Assembly (NCBI GenBank): GCA_017307855.1
Contig: JAFKGD010000007.1
Location: 124,001 to 188,000 of the forward strand
Reading direction: 5' to 3'
Length of the DNA stretch: 64,000 nt
From: Burkholderiales bacterium
GTDB lineage: Bacteria > Pseudomonadota > Gammaproteobacteria > Burkholderiales > Burkholderiaceae_C
The notes under the pieces were generated by a model, which had not been told where the DNA came from, did no database searches, and saw only the letters and a program-made list of their open reading frames with translations. A program made the position numbers and the translations under genes. Of the stretch, positions 8,378 through 20,101 are shown one piece after another; within the stretch, counting starts at the first letter, position 1, and each line of letters starts with the position of its first letter.

Positions 8378-9607
8378 TCAGGAGCGGTAGTCGGCGTTGA
8401 TGGTGACGTAGTCGTGGCTGAAATCGCACGTCCAGACCGTGTCGGCGGCCGTGCCGCGGCCCAGCACCACTCGCACCGTGATCTCCTGCTGCTTCATCAC
8501 GCGCTGACCGTCTTCCTCCCGGTAGGCAGGGTTGCGGCCGCCCTTGACGGCGACATGCACGTCGTCGAGATAGAGATCGATTCCGGTCTGGTCGAGATCG
8601 GCGATGCCGGCATAGCCGACGGCTGCCAGGATGCGGCCCAGGTTGGGGTCGCTGGCGAAGAAAGCCGTTTTCACCAGGGGCGAGTGCGCGATGGCATACG
8701 CCACCTGGCGACATTCGGACGCGTCGCGCCCGCCCTCGACACGCACGGTGATGAACTTGGTGGCGCCCTCGCCATCGCGCACGATGGCCTGCGCCAGCCG
8801 GCGCGCCACATCCAGCATCGCGGCCTTGAGCGCCTGGCCCTGTTCGCTCTCCAGCGAGGTGATGGGGGTATGCGCAGCGCGCTTCGTCGCGATCACCACG
8901 AACGAATCGTTGGTGGAGGTGTCGCCGTCAACCGTTACCCGGTTGAACGACCCTTCGGCCAGCTCGGTGGCCAACCGGTGCATCAGGGCGGTATCGATCG
9001 CCGCATCGGTGGCCAGGAAGCCCAGCATGGTGGCCATGTTGGGCCGGATCATGCCCGCCCCCTTGCTGATGCCGGTGATGGTCACCGTGACGCCATCGAT
9101 CTGCACCTGCGCGCTCGCGGCCTTGGGCACCGTGTCGGTGGTCATGATGCCTTCAGCGGCACGCAGCCAGTGGGCTGGCGCGGCGTCGGCTATTGCCGCC
9201 GGCAGGCCGGCGACGATGCGGTCGACCGGCAGCGGCTCCATGATCACCCCCGTCGAGAATGGCAGCACCTGCTCTGGCGACAGGCCGAGCGCTGCGGCGG
9301 CCGCCTCGCAGGTCTTGCGGGCGCGGGCCAGCCCATCCTCGCCTGTGCCGGCGTTGGCATTGCCGGTGTTGACGACGATCGCCCGCACGCCGGCGCCGGA
9401 CGCCAGATGCTCGCGGCACACCTGCACGGGCGCCGCGCAGAAGCGGTTCTGCGTGAACACGCCGCCGACCGACGCACCCTCTTCGATTAACACGACGGTC
9501 AGGTCCTTGCGGCCGACCTTGCGCACGCCCGCCTCGGCCACGCCAATGTGCACGCCCGGCACGGCGAGCAGTTCACTGGCGAGCGGAAGCGGAAGGTTGA
9601 CGGGCAT
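8378..9607 (-). CDS. argJ: glutamate N-acetyltransferase / amino-acid N-acetyltransferase ArgJ
   Basis: Recycles the acetyl group from N-acetylornithine to glutamate in arginine synthesis (409 residues). The proprotein self-cleaves before a threonine; the site is in [18 protein letters not shown], between Ala and Thr. The oxyanion pair (STGVI region) and C-terminal family motifs ([26 protein letters not shown]) are present. Whether it also makes N-acetylglutamate from acetyl-CoA cannot be decided here. It lies between secA and the DUF815 gene, all on one strand. Confidence 0.95.
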   Translation of the reverse strand: MPVNLPLPLASELLAVPGVHIGVAEAGVRKVGRKDLTVVLIEEGASVGGVFTQNRFCAAPVQVCREHLASGAGVRAIVVNTGNANAGTGEDGLARARKTCEAAAAALGLSPEQVLPFSTGVIMEPLPVDRIVAGLPAAIADAAPAHWLRAAEGIMTTDTVPKAASAQVQIDGVTVTITGISKGAGMIRPNMATMLGFLATDAAIDTALMHRLATELAEGSFNRVTVDGDTSTNDSFVVIATKRAAHTPITSLESEQGQALKAAMLDVARRLAQAIVRDGEGATKFITVRVEGGRDASECRQVAYAIAHSPLVKTAFFASDPNLGRILAAVGYAGIADLDQTGIDLYLDDVHVAVKGGRNPAYREEDGQRVMKQQEITVRVVLGRGTAADTVWTCDFSHDYVTINADYRS

Positions 9608-9656
9608 GAGGAGCTCCTGGGAGTAAGGCGAGACGAGGGATGGGCGGAAGGAAACA

Positions 9657-9682
9657 GGCCCGCGCCGGAGTCAGCGCGGGCC
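9657..9682 (-). terminator. hairpin after secA
   Basis: A perfect 9-bp GC stem, GGCCCGCGC (9657-9665) and GCGCGGGCC (9674-9682), with an 8-base loop, begins 12 bases beyond the secA stop. Read in the secA direction it is followed by TGTTTCCTTCC, a modest T-rich tract. It probably ends secA transcripts at least partly before argJ. Confidence 0.55.
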
Positions 9683-9693
9683 GCCAGGAAACA

Positions 9694-12450
<2,757 letters not shown>

Positions 12451-12533
12451 GAGGGGGAGGATCGCCCGCGCCTTATCGTGGCACGCGGCGACCGGAACTC
12501 CTAGTCGGGATGATCGGGGGAACGGGTCGCGGA

Positions 12534-12557
12534 GAAGGCCGCCATGAAGCGGCCTTC
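12534..12557 (-). terminator. GC-rich hairpin between the M23 peptidase gene and secA
   Basis: GAAGGCCGC (12534-12542) pairs perfectly with GCGGCCTTC (12549-12557) around a 6-base loop, 24 bases beyond the M23 stop. There is no T tract on either strand, so it may only slow RNA polymerase or protect a 3' end. The 130-base gap must also carry the secA promoter, which I could not place. Confidence 0.35.
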
Positions 12558-12580
12558 CGGACTCGCCCGGACGCGGGATT

Positions 12581-13582
12581 TTAGCGTTGCGCGCCGGCCG
12601 GCGACGCCCGGATGGCGCCCTGCGCACCGAGGCCGGCATGCGGCGTGGCGCGGGCCAGCGTGTCGGGCAGGCGCTGGCCTGCCGCCAGGAAGGATTGCGG
12701 ATCCTGGTGCACGCCCTGGACCAGCACTTCGAAATGCAGATGCGGACCGGTCGAGCGCCCGGTCGTGCCGACGGCGGCGATCTTCTGGCCGCGCTTGACG
12801 ACGTCGCCCTTCTTCACAAAGGTCTGGGAGGCGTGGGCATAGCGTGTGATCAGGTCGTTGCCGTGGTCGATTTCGACCATGTTGCCGTAGGCGGCGTGGT
12901 ATTCCTGCGTGACCACCACGCCACCGGCCGCCGCCACGATGGCAGCGCCCGGGTCGGCCTGGAAGTCGAGCCCGGTGTGCAGCGCCGAGCGGCCCGTGAA
13001 CGGATCGATGCGCCAGCCAAACGGCGAACCCACCAGGGCCGTCGGAACCGGCTGCTGCGTAGGGACCATCATCTTGCGAATGCGGTCCTCGAACAGGCGC
13101 GCCTCCAGCAGCATGAGTGCGCCCTCGCTCTCGCCGCTTTGCCGGTCGAGCTCGGCGAGGGTCGCCTGCAAGGTCTCGACGCTCAGCGGCCGGCCCTCGA
13201 CCAGCACGCCGCCGCGGCCGGGCGCCTTCCTGAGGTCGGGGGTGGCAGCGCCGACGCCGGCCAGGCCCGAGACGCGCTCGCCCAGCGACTCGAGCTGGAG
13301 CAGCTTGGCCTGCATCTCGCCAAGCTTGCGCGCCATGGCATCGAGGTTCTCGCGCATGAACCGGTCGCGCTGCTCGAACTCGTCCTTGACCATGAGCCGC
13401 ACCAGCGTGCCGATGACGGGCCAGCCTTCGCGCGCGCCCTTGAGGAACACCCAGTGATAGAGGCTGGCCGCCACGACGACGAGGCCGATGGCGATCGCGA
13501 AGCCGGCCAGCACCAGGCGCGCGCCGCTCAGGTGAATGGCGCGGCTCCTGGCGAGCCAGGCATCCGTGATAATCAAATGCAC
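12581..13582 (-). CDS. M23 (LytM) family peptidoglycan peptidase
   Basis: A membrane-anchored murein endopeptidase or LytM regulator of 333 residues. A short cytoplasmic start is followed by one transmembrane helix (residues about 22-45, [20 protein letters not shown]), a coiled-coil stretch with [14 protein letters not shown], and a C-terminal M23 domain. The zinc ligands are intact: HTGLD (HxxxD) and HLHFEV (HxH), so it is probably catalytic. The start is GTG at 13582. Found next to secA in many Burkholderiales. The exact cut site in peptidoglycan cannot be told. Confidence 0.88.
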   Translation of the reverse strand: MHLIITDAWLARSRAIHLSGARLVLAGFAIAIGLVVVAASLYHWVFLKGAREGWPVIGTLVRLMVKDEFEQRDRFMRENLDAMARKLGEMQAKLLQLESLGERVSGLAGVGAATPDLRKAPGRGGVLVEGRPLSVETLQATLAELDRQSGESEGALMLLEARLFEDRIRKMMVPTQQPVPTALVGSPFGWRIDPFTGRSALHTGLDFQADPGAAIVAAAGGVVVTQEYHAAYGNMVEIDHGNDLITRYAHASQTFVKKGDVVKRGQKIAAVGTTGRSTGPHLHFEVLVQGVHQDPQSFLAAGQRLPDTLARATPHAGLGAQGAIRASPAGAQR

Positions 13583-13621
13583 CGTCGATCCCTCGTCATT
13601 CTCGAGACGCACTCCCGATTC

Positions 13622-13930
13622 ATGAAGCGCGCGCAACCCAGTGTTCCCCTGACTATCGAACAGGCCGTTGGCGAAGCTCCGACCCTCGCGCGACTGGCTG
13701 GCCTGGCGCGGGAATCGGGTGATCGCCTGGCGGCCATCCTTCCCCTCGTACCCGCGGGCCTGAGGCCGGGACTGCGTCCCGGCCCGATCGAGGATGGCGT
13801 CTGGTGCCTGCTGGTGCCCAGCAATGCCGCAGCGGCCAAGCTGCGGCAACTGGCGCCTGCCTTGCAGGCCCACCTACGAAGCGGGGGCTGGCAGGTTACC
13901 TCAATTCGCCTGAAGGTTCAAACCGCCTGA
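13622..13930 (+). CDS. DciA-like DUF721 protein
   Basis: A small (102-residue) protein diverging from the M23 gene. The ending pattern (VWCLLVPSNAAAAKLRQLAP, then a short strand with SIRLKVQ) matches the DUF721 fold. Family members such as DciA interact with the replicative helicase DnaB, but short betaproteobacterial versions are not well characterised, so the role is inferred. An in-frame ATG at 13577 would give 117 residues and overlap the M23 start codon on the other strand; neither start has a clear ribosome site. Confidence 0.7.
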   Translation: MKRAQPSVPLTIEQAVGEAPTLARLAGLARESGDRLAAILPLVPAGLRPGLRPGPIEDGVWCLLVPSNAAAAKLRQLAPALQAHLRSGGWQVTSIRLKVQTA

Positions 13931-14009
13931 CTTTGCCCCCGCCCGGGTGCCTGGTGGCGCCATCGGGCCGGCTGATGCGCCCTGCCCACGAAGCCGCTTT
14001 GCCCGCCCC

Positions 14010-14711
14010 ATGACTGCTCTCGCGCCCCCCAGAAGCCCGCCCCCCTCCCACCATGACGCCGACGTGCGCGCCGTGATCTTCGATTGCGACGGCACCCTGG
14101 TCGACAGCGAGGGCATCGCGTTCCGGGTCATCCACCGTCACGCCTGCGAGCTCGGACTGGCCGGCTTCGCGGACACTGGCCTGCAGCAATTGCGCGGACG
14201 CAGCATGGCAAGCTGCCTCGCGGCGTTGGAGGCCCAGTTGAGCCGGCCGCTGCCCGAGGATTTCGAAGCACAGTTGCGCCGCTCGATGGCCGAAGTGTTC
14301 CGCCGCGAACTGCAGCCCATGCCAGGTGCGTCTTGGCTGCTGGGGGCGCTTCACGTGCCGTTCTGCGTGGCCTCCAACGGTCCGCGCGCAAAGACCGAGC
14401 TGACGCTGGGATTGACGGGGCTGCTGCCGCGGTTCACCGGCCGCATCTTCAGCGCCTACGACGTGCAGGCCTTCAAGCCCGACCCAGGCCTGTTCCTGAC
14501 GGCTGCGCGGTCGATGGGAATCGACGCGGCGCGTTGCGCCGTCGTCGAGGACAGTGTGCCCGGCATGCGCGCGGGGCTGGCGGCCGGCATGGCGGTCTAC
14601 GCCATGCCGGGGGCCGACATGCCGGACGACCTTCTTCCCCATGTGCACCCGCTGGGCGATCTGCGCGAGCTGGCCCGTCAGGCCTGGAACCGCCCGCCGC
14701 GGGCGGCCTGA
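14010..14711 (+). CDS. HAD-superfamily phosphatase (phosphoglycolate/beta-phosphoglucomutase-like)
   Basis: A 233-residue haloacid-dehalogenase hydrolase. Motif I is FDCDGTLVDSEG with the nucleophile Asp, motif II is VASNGPRAK, the motif III lysine is in FKPDPGLFL and motif IV is VVEDSVPGMRAG. The helical cap between motifs I and II is subclass C1, as in Gph, YieH and beta-phosphoglucomutase. The substrate is not predictable. The ATG at 14010 is chosen; an open frame from 13947 is less likely. It converges on the accessory cluster, 18 bases from its last gene. Confidence 0.85.
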   Translation: MTALAPPRSPPPSHHDADVRAVIFDCDGTLVDSEGIAFRVIHRHACELGLAGFADTGLQQLRGRSMASCLAALEAQLSRPLPEDFEAQLRRSMAEVFRRELQPMPGASWLLGALHVPFCVASNGPRAKTELTLGLTGLLPRFTGRIFSAYDVQAFKPDPGLFLTAARSMGIDAARCAVVEDSVPGMRAGLAAGMAVYAMPGADMPDDLLPHVHPLGDLRELARQAWNRPPRAA

Positions 14712-14729
14712 CGCGACGGCGCCTGGCGC

Positions 14730-16001
14730 TCAGATCAGCGCGGCCTGCTGCTGCAGCGTTCGACGCACAGCCGCCACGTCCGGCGCCTGACCGTTGCGGT
14801 GCAGGGCCGCCGACACGCCGGCCGCATGTCCGGTGGCAAATGCCGTCCCCATGACGCGCACCGAGCCGTAGGTCTGCGCATCGGCGCCGATCACGCGGCC
14901 GGCCAGGCGGAGGTTGGCAATGCCTGGCACCTCGAGGGCCCCGTGGCCGATGTCGAAATGTCCGCCCCCGCCGATGGGCGTGAAGCGTGCCCGGCCTGGC
15001 GCCTCGTGCACCTCCATGGGCCAAGATCCGCGCGCGATGCCGTCGTCCGGCCGCAGGCGACCGTGGCCGGCGTCCTGCGCCTTGACATCGTCGACCGAGC
15101 GTGGACGCCGGCTCTCTCGCACGCCGATCTGCGGGCCCGACGCGGCCAGGAAGGCACCCTGGCAGCCCGGCAACTGGCGCAGCAGCTGGACGAAATCCCA
15201 GGCCAGGGCGCGCGAGCGCGTCTCGGCTCGCGTGAGGTCGGCAGCCGTGACGCCGTCGGTCTGCACATCCACCACCATGCTCCAGAGGTCATGGGAGATC
15301 GGCAGGCGCACCAGGACCCCGCCGTCGGGCCGGGTCAGCCCGCCGTGGCGGCTGTTGTAGCCGGCGATGAGGGCCGCGAGTCTCTCGCGGTCGATCACGG
15401 TATCCGGCGGCACGCCGCCGATGCGGATGGGGAGCGACGCGGGCTGCACGTGCTCCCCCCTGCGGCTGTCGGTGCCGGCGGCAGCGCCCGCGAAACAGGC
15501 CAGATCCGCTTCGCCGCTGGCATCGACGAAAGCGCGGCCTTGGACCTCGTGCGCGCCGCAATGGTCGGACAACGTGATGGAGACGATCCGCCCGCCTTCG
15601 CAGCGCACGGCGCTCAGCAGGCTGTGCAGGCGCACCTCGACGCCCGCCTCGGCCGCCAATTGGTCGCAGGCGATCTTGATGGCCTCGGGATCGAGCATGA
15701 CGATCCAGTTGCCGCTGCGCGAACGCACCGGCGCGATGTTCATGCCCAGCGCATGCAGGCGGTCGAGCACATCGCCGCCCACGCCCCGCACAGTGGGCTC
15801 GGGCCCGGCGCCGCCGTTCTTGAAGAAGCCGCAGTACGAAAGCACCTGCGCATTGGTCGCCGAGCCGCCCATGAAGCCGTAGCGCTCCACCAGCAGTGTG
15901 CGCGCCCCCGTGCGAGCCGCGCCCACGGCCGCGCCCAGACCGCCGGCGCCCGCGCCGACGACCACCACGTCGTAGCTTCCGTCGTTGTGCTGCGCGCTCA
16001 T
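14730..16001 (-). CDS. FAD-dependent oxidoreductase (FAD_oxidored family)
   Basis: A 423-residue flavoprotein. The dinucleotide-binding start is VVVVGAGAGGLGAAVGAART. The FMGGSATNAQV segment and the second FAD motif (AFVDASGEADLACFAGA) are typical of the PF12831 family, which contains fumarate-reductase-like dehydrogenases of unknown substrate. There is no signal peptide, so it is cytoplasmic. The gene is last in the accessory cluster and its ATG overlaps the stop of the receptor gene (ATGA). Pairing of such enzymes with Bug receptors suggests it acts on the imported carboxylate; that is inference. Confidence 0.85.
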   Translation of the reverse strand: MSAQHNDGSYDVVVVGAGAGGLGAAVGAARTGARTLLVERYGFMGGSATNAQVLSYCGFFKNGGAGPEPTVRGVGGDVLDRLHALGMNIAPVRSRSGNWIVMLDPEAIKIACDQLAAEAGVEVRLHSLLSAVRCEGGRIVSITLSDHCGAHEVQGRAFVDASGEADLACFAGAAAGTDSRRGEHVQPASLPIRIGGVPPDTVIDRERLAALIAGYNSRHGGLTRPDGGVLVRLPISHDLWSMVVDVQTDGVTAADLTRAETRSRALAWDFVQLLRQLPGCQGAFLAASGPQIGVRESRRPRSVDDVKAQDAGHGRLRPDDGIARGSWPMEVHEAPGRARFTPIGGGGHFDIGHGALEVPGIANLRLAGRVIGADAQTYGSVRVMGTAFATGHAAGVSAALHRNGQAPDVAAVRRTLQQQAALI

Positions 16002-17017
16002 TTCTCGATCCGGATGCCGCGCTCGGCGACGATGCGGCCGTAGCGTAGCGCGTCGTCGGCGATGCGACGCTGCAGCTCGGCGGCCGAGCCGCCGTCGGCC
16101 ACCCAGCCCTGGGCGAAGAGCTTCTGCTTCACGTCGTCGCTGCGGATCACGCGGCGCACGACTTCGCCGAAGCGCGCGACGATCTCAGGCGAGGCCGTCG
16201 CGGGCGCCATCACGGTGTTCCAGGTCTCGATGCTGAAGTCCTTCACGCCGCCATCCACCAGCGTCGGCACGCCGGGCGCCAGCGGGCTGGGCGCGGTCGA
16301 GGTCAGGGCCACCGCCTTGATGCGGCCGGCCTGCACCTGCGAGAGCGCGTTGCCGATGGGCAGCAGGGCCATCTGGAGGTCGCCGCCGATGATGGACGTG
16401 AGGACGGCCGGCGCGCCGCTGTAGGGCACGTGCACGGCCTCGATGCCGGTGCGCTGCTTGAGCAGCTCCATCGACAGATGGCCGTTGCTGCCCACGCCGG
16501 GCGAGCCGTAGCTCCACTTGTTGCCGGCCTGCCTGGCGATGGCCAGGAACTCCTGCACGCTGGCGTACTTGATGGTGGTCGAGGTGACCAGCATCAGCGG
16601 CGAGCTGCCGATGTTGGTGATGGGCGCGAAGTCCGAGGTCTTGAAGGTGAGGTCGTTGTAGAGCGCGGGGGCGCTGGTCAGCGTGCCCGCGCCCACGATG
16701 CCGAAGGTGTGCTGGTCGGTCGCCTTGGCCAGCAGGCCGGCGGCCACGTTGCCGCCCGCGCCGGCGCGGTTCTCGACGATGAAGGGTTGGCCGAACTCGG
16801 CCGCCAGCGGCTCGGCCAGCAGGCGCGCCAGCAGGTCGGGCGAGGTGCCGGCCGGGAAGCCGACGATCAGGCGCACGGGCTTTTCGGGCCAGCGGCTGCC
16901 TTGCGCGCGAGCCGCGGGCAGGACCATGGAAAGGCCGAGCGCGGCGCCCGCGCCGAGCAGGGCGCGGCGTGCGCCGAGCAGGGCGCGGCGTGCGCCGCGC
17001 AGGTGTTCATGCGTCAT
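15998..17017 (-). CDS. Bug/TctC-family periplasmic solute receptor
   Basis: A 339-residue extracytoplasmic receptor of the Bug family, abundant in Burkholderiales and binding carboxylates or aromatic acids. The signal region contains RRALLGARRALLGA and a hydrophobic core ending at an AxA site (PAARAQ). Diagnostic motifs follow: KPVRLIVGFPAGTSPDLLAR near the mature start, FIVENRAGAGGN, and YSGAPAVLTSIIGGDL. The paired arginines suggest Tat or Sec export. No tctA/tctB-like permease genes are next to it, as often for Bug proteins. Ligand unknown. Confidence 0.9.
   Translation of the reverse strand: MTHEHLRGARRALLGARRALLGAGAALGLSMVLPAARAQGSRWPEKPVRLIVGFPAGTSPDLLARLLAEPLAAEFGQPFIVENRAGAGGNVAAGLLAKATDQHTFGIVGAGTLTSAPALYNDLTFKTSDFAPITNIGSSPLMLVTSTTIKYASVQEFLAIARQAGNKWSYGSPGVGSNGHLSMELLKQRTGIEAVHVPYSGAPAVLTSIIGGDLQMALLPIGNALSQVQAGRIKAVALTSTAPSPLAPGVPTLVDGGVKDFSIETWNTVMAPATASPEIVARFGEVVRRVIRSDDVKQKLFAQGWVADGGSAAELQRRIADDALRYGRIVAERGIRIEK
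16950..16991. repeat. 21-bp perfect tandem duplication in a signal peptide
   Basis: The unit gcgccgagcagggcgcggcgt occurs twice in a row (16950-16970 and 16971-16991), followed by a degenerate partial third copy. Read on the minus strand it duplicates seven residues (ARRALLG) in the receptor signal peptide without shifting the frame. This is likely recent slippage, because the copies are identical. Confidence 0.9.
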
Positions 17018-17126
17018 GTCGTGTCTCCTTGTTGTCGTTCGCCGTCGCCGGTACGTCCATTCTTGCGGGTGGGCGTGCCCGCCGCAAACGGATCTTCGTC
17101 AGAGACCCACGGACAGATCGCGTGGC

Positions 17127-17888
17127 TCAGTAAGTCGCGCGCCCGCCGGACAGGTCGAAGGTGAATCCGGTGGTGAAGCTGCAGTCGGGCCCCGCGATGA
17201 AGGCCACCATGGCCGCGATCTCGGACACCTGCAGGAAGCGCCCCAGCGGAATCTTGGCCTTGGCGCCGGCGATGTGCTCGGGCGTCATTTCGCGGAACAG
17301 GTCGGTCTCGGTGATCACCGGGGCGATGGCGTTGACCATGACGCCCGATCCCACCAGTTCCTTGGCCAGCGCCTTGGTGAAGCCGATGACGCCGGCCTTG
17401 GCGGCCGAATAGGCGGCGATGCCGCCCATGCCTTCCTTGCCCGCGATCGAGGCCACGTTGACCACGCGGCCGTGGCCGCGCCGCTGCATGCCCGGCGTGA
17501 CCGCGCGGCAGCAGTAGAAAACGGCCGTGAGGTCGACCTGGATCACGCGGGCCCAGTCCTCGTCGCTGTACTCGGCCACGGGCTTGACCGGGCCGTTGAT
17601 GCCGGCGTTGTTGACCAGGATGCCGATGGGGCCGAGCGACTTCTCGGTTTCGGCCGCGGCGGCCTGCACCGAGGCGCTGCTGCCCACGTCCACGCGCAGC
17701 GCGAGTTCGGGCGCGTAGCCGCTGCCCTGCAGCGCGTCGGGCTGCAGGTCCCACACCGCCACGCGGCAGCCCTGCGCGGCCAGACGCTGCGCGATGCCCA
17801 GGCCGATGCCGCGGGCGCCGCCGGTGACCACGGCCACCTGGCCGGCAAGCGTTGCGGGCGCCATCGGCGCGGAAGAAGAAACGGTCAT
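17127..17888 (-). CDS. short-chain dehydrogenase/reductase
   Basis: A 253-residue classical SDR that oxidises an alcohol or reduces a ketone with NAD(P). The cofactor motif TGGARGIG is near residue 22, NNAG follows at about residue 90, the catalytic Ser is in NVASIAG, and Tyr and Lys are in YSAAKAG. The end (FTTGFTFDLSGGRATY) is typical of FabG-like enzymes. It is probably the dehydrogenase step on a hydroxyacyl-CoA or hydroxy acid in this cluster; the substrate is unknown. The chosen ATG is at 17888; a nearer ATG at residue 9 is possible. Confidence 0.9.
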   Translation of the reverse strand: MTVSSSAPMAPATLAGQVAVVTGGARGIGLGIAQRLAAQGCRVAVWDLQPDALQGSGYAPELALRVDVGSSASVQAAAAETEKSLGPIGILVNNAGINGPVKPVAEYSDEDWARVIQVDLTAVFYCCRAVTPGMQRRGHGRVVNVASIAGKEGMGGIAAYSAAKAGVIGFTKALAKELVGSGVMVNAIAPVITETDLFREMTPEHIAGAKAKIPLGRFLQVSEIAAMVAFIAGPDCSFTTGFTFDLSGGRATY

Positions 17889-17926
17889 GGCGGTCAGGGG
17901 TGCAAAGAAAGGATCGGCAGGGAAGT

Positions 17927-19162
17927 TCAGGCGGCCTGCGCCGCGCGGGGCGGGGCGGCCTCGGCGTGCAGCACGCCATCGCGCACCATGGCGTCGATGT
18001 CGGCGGCGGCATAGCCCAGGCTGGCGGCGATCTCGCGGTTGTGCTGGCCCAGGAGCGGCGCGGGCGTGGTGAGGGTGGTGCTGCAGCCCGAGAAGTGGAA
18101 GGGGGTGTTGGCCAGCGTCACGCGGCCGAGCACCGGGTGGTCCTGCTCGATCAGCATGCCGCGCGCAAGGATTTGCGGGTCGGCCACCACCTCGTCGATG
18201 CCCTGCACCTTGGCGGCAGGCACGCTGGCGGCGTCGAGCGTGGCCAGGATGTCGGCCACGGTGCGGGTGGCGGCCCAGGCGCGCACGGGCGGCAGAATCT
18301 CCTGCCGGTGCGCATTGCGGCCCGCGGCGCTGTGAAAGCGCGCATCGGCCGCGAAGGCGTCGCCGCCCACCACCTGTGCGAGCCGCTTCCAGCTGTCGTC
18401 CACCTGCGCGGCGATCACCACGTGGCCATCGGCGGCGTCGAACACGCCGTAGAGCGTGCTCTGCGGCAGGTCGTGGCCGGTCTGCACGGGGATGTCCTTG
18501 CCGCCCGAGAAGGTGTAGCACTGCACCGCGTATTCGTGCATGGACATCAGGCAGTCGTAGAGCGCCATGTCGATGTGCTGGCCCAGGCCCGATTTCACGC
18601 GCCCGAGCAATGCCGCGCACACGGCCGCCACGCCGTGGATGCCGGTGTACATGTCGCCCAGCGCGATGCGCAGCAGCGGCGGCGTGCGGCCCGGCTCGCC
18701 CACCATGGCCATGATGCCGCTCTTGGCTTCGGCGATCAGGCCGAAGCCGGCGCGGTGCGAATCCGGGCCGGTGTGGCCATAGGCCGAGATCGAGCAGTAC
18801 ACCAGCTTGGGATTGCGGCGCGAGAGCTCTTCGTAGCCCAGGCCGAGCTTGTTCAGCGCGCCGGGACGGTAGTTCTCGACGAACACGTCGGCCGAATCGG
18901 TGAGGCGATGGATCAGGTCCTTGCCGCGCGGGTCCTTGGTGTTCACGCACAGGCCCTGCTTGCCCATGTTCTGCTGCAGGAAGTAGCCGCTCTGGCCGTC
19001 GATGAAATAGGGGTGCTCGCGGCCGGCGTCGCCCGCGGGGCGTTCGACCTTGATCACCTCGGCCCCCATCGCCGCGAGGCAGCGCGAGAGGTAGGGGCCG
19101 GCCAGGAAGTGGGTGTAGTCCACCACGCGGATGCCCGCCAGGGGCGCGTTCTGCAATTGCAT
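17927..19162 (-). CDS. CaiB/BaiF family III CoA-transferase
   Basis: A 411-residue family III CoA-transferase that would move CoA from a donor such as succinyl-CoA to a carboxylic acid. The family start GIRVVDYTHFLAGPYLSRCL, the ADVFVENYRPGALNKLGLGY motif and GLGQHIDMALYDCL, which contains the expected catalytic Asp, are all present. It makes the CoA thioester on which the neighbouring MaoC and crotonase-fold enzymes could act. The acid and donor cannot be read from the sequence. Confidence 0.93.
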   Translation of the reverse strand: MQLQNAPLAGIRVVDYTHFLAGPYLSRCLAAMGAEVIKVERPAGDAGREHPYFIDGQSGYFLQQNMGKQGLCVNTKDPRGKDLIHRLTDSADVFVENYRPGALNKLGLGYEELSRRNPKLVYCSISAYGHTGPDSHRAGFGLIAEAKSGIMAMVGEPGRTPPLLRIALGDMYTGIHGVAAVCAALLGRVKSGLGQHIDMALYDCLMSMHEYAVQCYTFSGGKDIPVQTGHDLPQSTLYGVFDAADGHVVIAAQVDDSWKRLAQVVGGDAFAADARFHSAAGRNAHRQEILPPVRAWAATRTVADILATLDAASVPAAKVQGIDEVVADPQILARGMLIEQDHPVLGRVTLANTPFHFSGCSTTLTTPAPLLGQHNREIAASLGYAAADIDAMVRDGVLHAEAAPPRAAQAA

Positions 19163-19196
19163 GTCGTTCGTCTCGTGTCTCGGTGGCGCGGGGCGT

Positions 19197-19673
19197 TCAG
19201 GCGGCGGGGCGGCGCGGCACCATCAGGCGGTGTTCGCCCTTTTGCACCACCTCGTCCTTCTGGTTGATGAGCTCGGAGGGCAGCACCACGATGCCCCAGC
19301 CCGGCTTGCTGTTGGACGCCCGCATGCTGCCGACGCGAAAGCGCACGCGCAGCGTGTCGCCGATGTAGATGGGCTTGAGGAAGTCCCAAGTCCAGCCCAG
19401 CGACATGCCGGGCAGGAAGCGGTATTCGCTTTGCGTCTTCAGGCCGTCGGCCACCGACTGGCCCATGAGGCCGTGCGCCACACGCTGGCCGAAATGGCTG
19501 GCGCGCGCATAGGCCTCGTCGACGTGCACGGGCGTGAAGTCGCCGGTGAGCTCGGCATAGGCGTCGATGCGTTCGGCCGTGACTTCGTAAGGCGGGCTCA
19601 CGCATTCGTCGCCCACCTGGGCGTCTTCCCAGTAGCGTTCGGGGGTGGTGAAGGACATCTTGGGCGCGGGCAT
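19197..19673 (-). CDS. MaoC-like (R)-specific enoyl-CoA hydratase/dehydratase
   Basis: A single hot-dog domain of 158 residues. The hydratase catalytic pair is visible in TGDFTPVHVDE: Asp45 and His50 in the D-x4-H spacing, followed by AHGLMGQSVADGL. It adds water to, or removes it from, an acyl-CoA. Its place between the CoA-transferase and a VOC protein suggests a hydration or dehydration step; mesaconyl- and itaconyl-CoA hydratases belong to the same family, but no CitE-type lyase is present to support such a pathway. The start at 19673 gives a compact N-terminus. Confidence 0.9.
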   Translation of the reverse strand: MPAPKMSFTTPERYWEDAQVGDECVSPPYEVTAERIDAYAELTGDFTPVHVDEAYARASHFGQRVAHGLMGQSVADGLKTQSEYRFLPGMSLGWTWDFLKPIYIGDTLRVRFRVGSMRASNSKPGWGIVVLPSELINQKDEVVQKGEHRLMVPRRPAA

Positions 19674-19705
19674 GGGTTCTTTCTCTTGCGGGTGCGGTGC
19701 GTCGA

Positions 19706-20101
19706 TCAGGCGGCGCGCGGATCGACGGCCAGGGCCTGCGCCACCGTGCCGGGGCTGGCCTGCAGCAGCTCGACCACCAGGCCTTCGGGCAGGCGCAGCC
19801 AGTGCGCGCCGGCGGCGGTGGCGCGCACGCCGTCCCACGCGGCCGCGGCGGCCAGGGCGGCGGGCACGTCGTCCACCATGACGCCGATGTGGCCCAGCTG
19901 CTGCTCGCCCTGGGGCGCGAAGCGCGCATCGGCGATGAACTGCATGCCGCCCAGGCTCCAGTACTGCGTGGGCGATTCGGCGGCGCCTTCGATCTGGCGC
20001 GCGTCCATGCCCAGCACGTCGCGGAAGAAACGGATGTGCCAGTGGATGTCGCGCACGCGGATGGCGACGTGTTCGACGTAGGCGCGGGTCGGGGCGGTCA
20101 T
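19706..20101 (-). CDS. VOC-superfamily protein
   Basis: A 131-residue vicinal-oxygen-chelate protein. Paired beta-alpha-beta-beta-beta units begin with YVEHVAIRVRDIHWHIRFF and GHIGVMVDDVPAAL, and a late Glu lies in LVVELLQ, so His-His-Glu metal binding is possible. Members include extradiol dioxygenases, glyoxalases and epimerases such as methylmalonyl-CoA epimerase; the reaction cannot be told. In an acyl-CoA cluster an epimerase or lyase-like role is plausible. Its ATG overlaps the stop of the upstream reductase gene (ATGA). Confidence 0.85.
   Translation of the reverse strand: MTAPTRAYVEHVAIRVRDIHWHIRFFRDVLGMDARQIEGAAESPTQYWSLGGMQFIADARFAPQGEQQLGHIGVMVDDVPAALAAAAAWDGVRATAAGAHWLRLPEGLVVELLQASPGTVAQALAVDPRAA

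Noticed and set aside
8340-8714. N-terminal extension of the DUF815 ATPase into argJ.
   Set aside because: The extension lies fully inside argJ, is not protein-like, and the ATG at 8339 begins the conserved part.
12451-12639. Upstream extension of secA into the M23 gene.
   Set aside because: The extra 63 residues are Arg/Pro-rich and the SecA family starts at the ATG at 12450.
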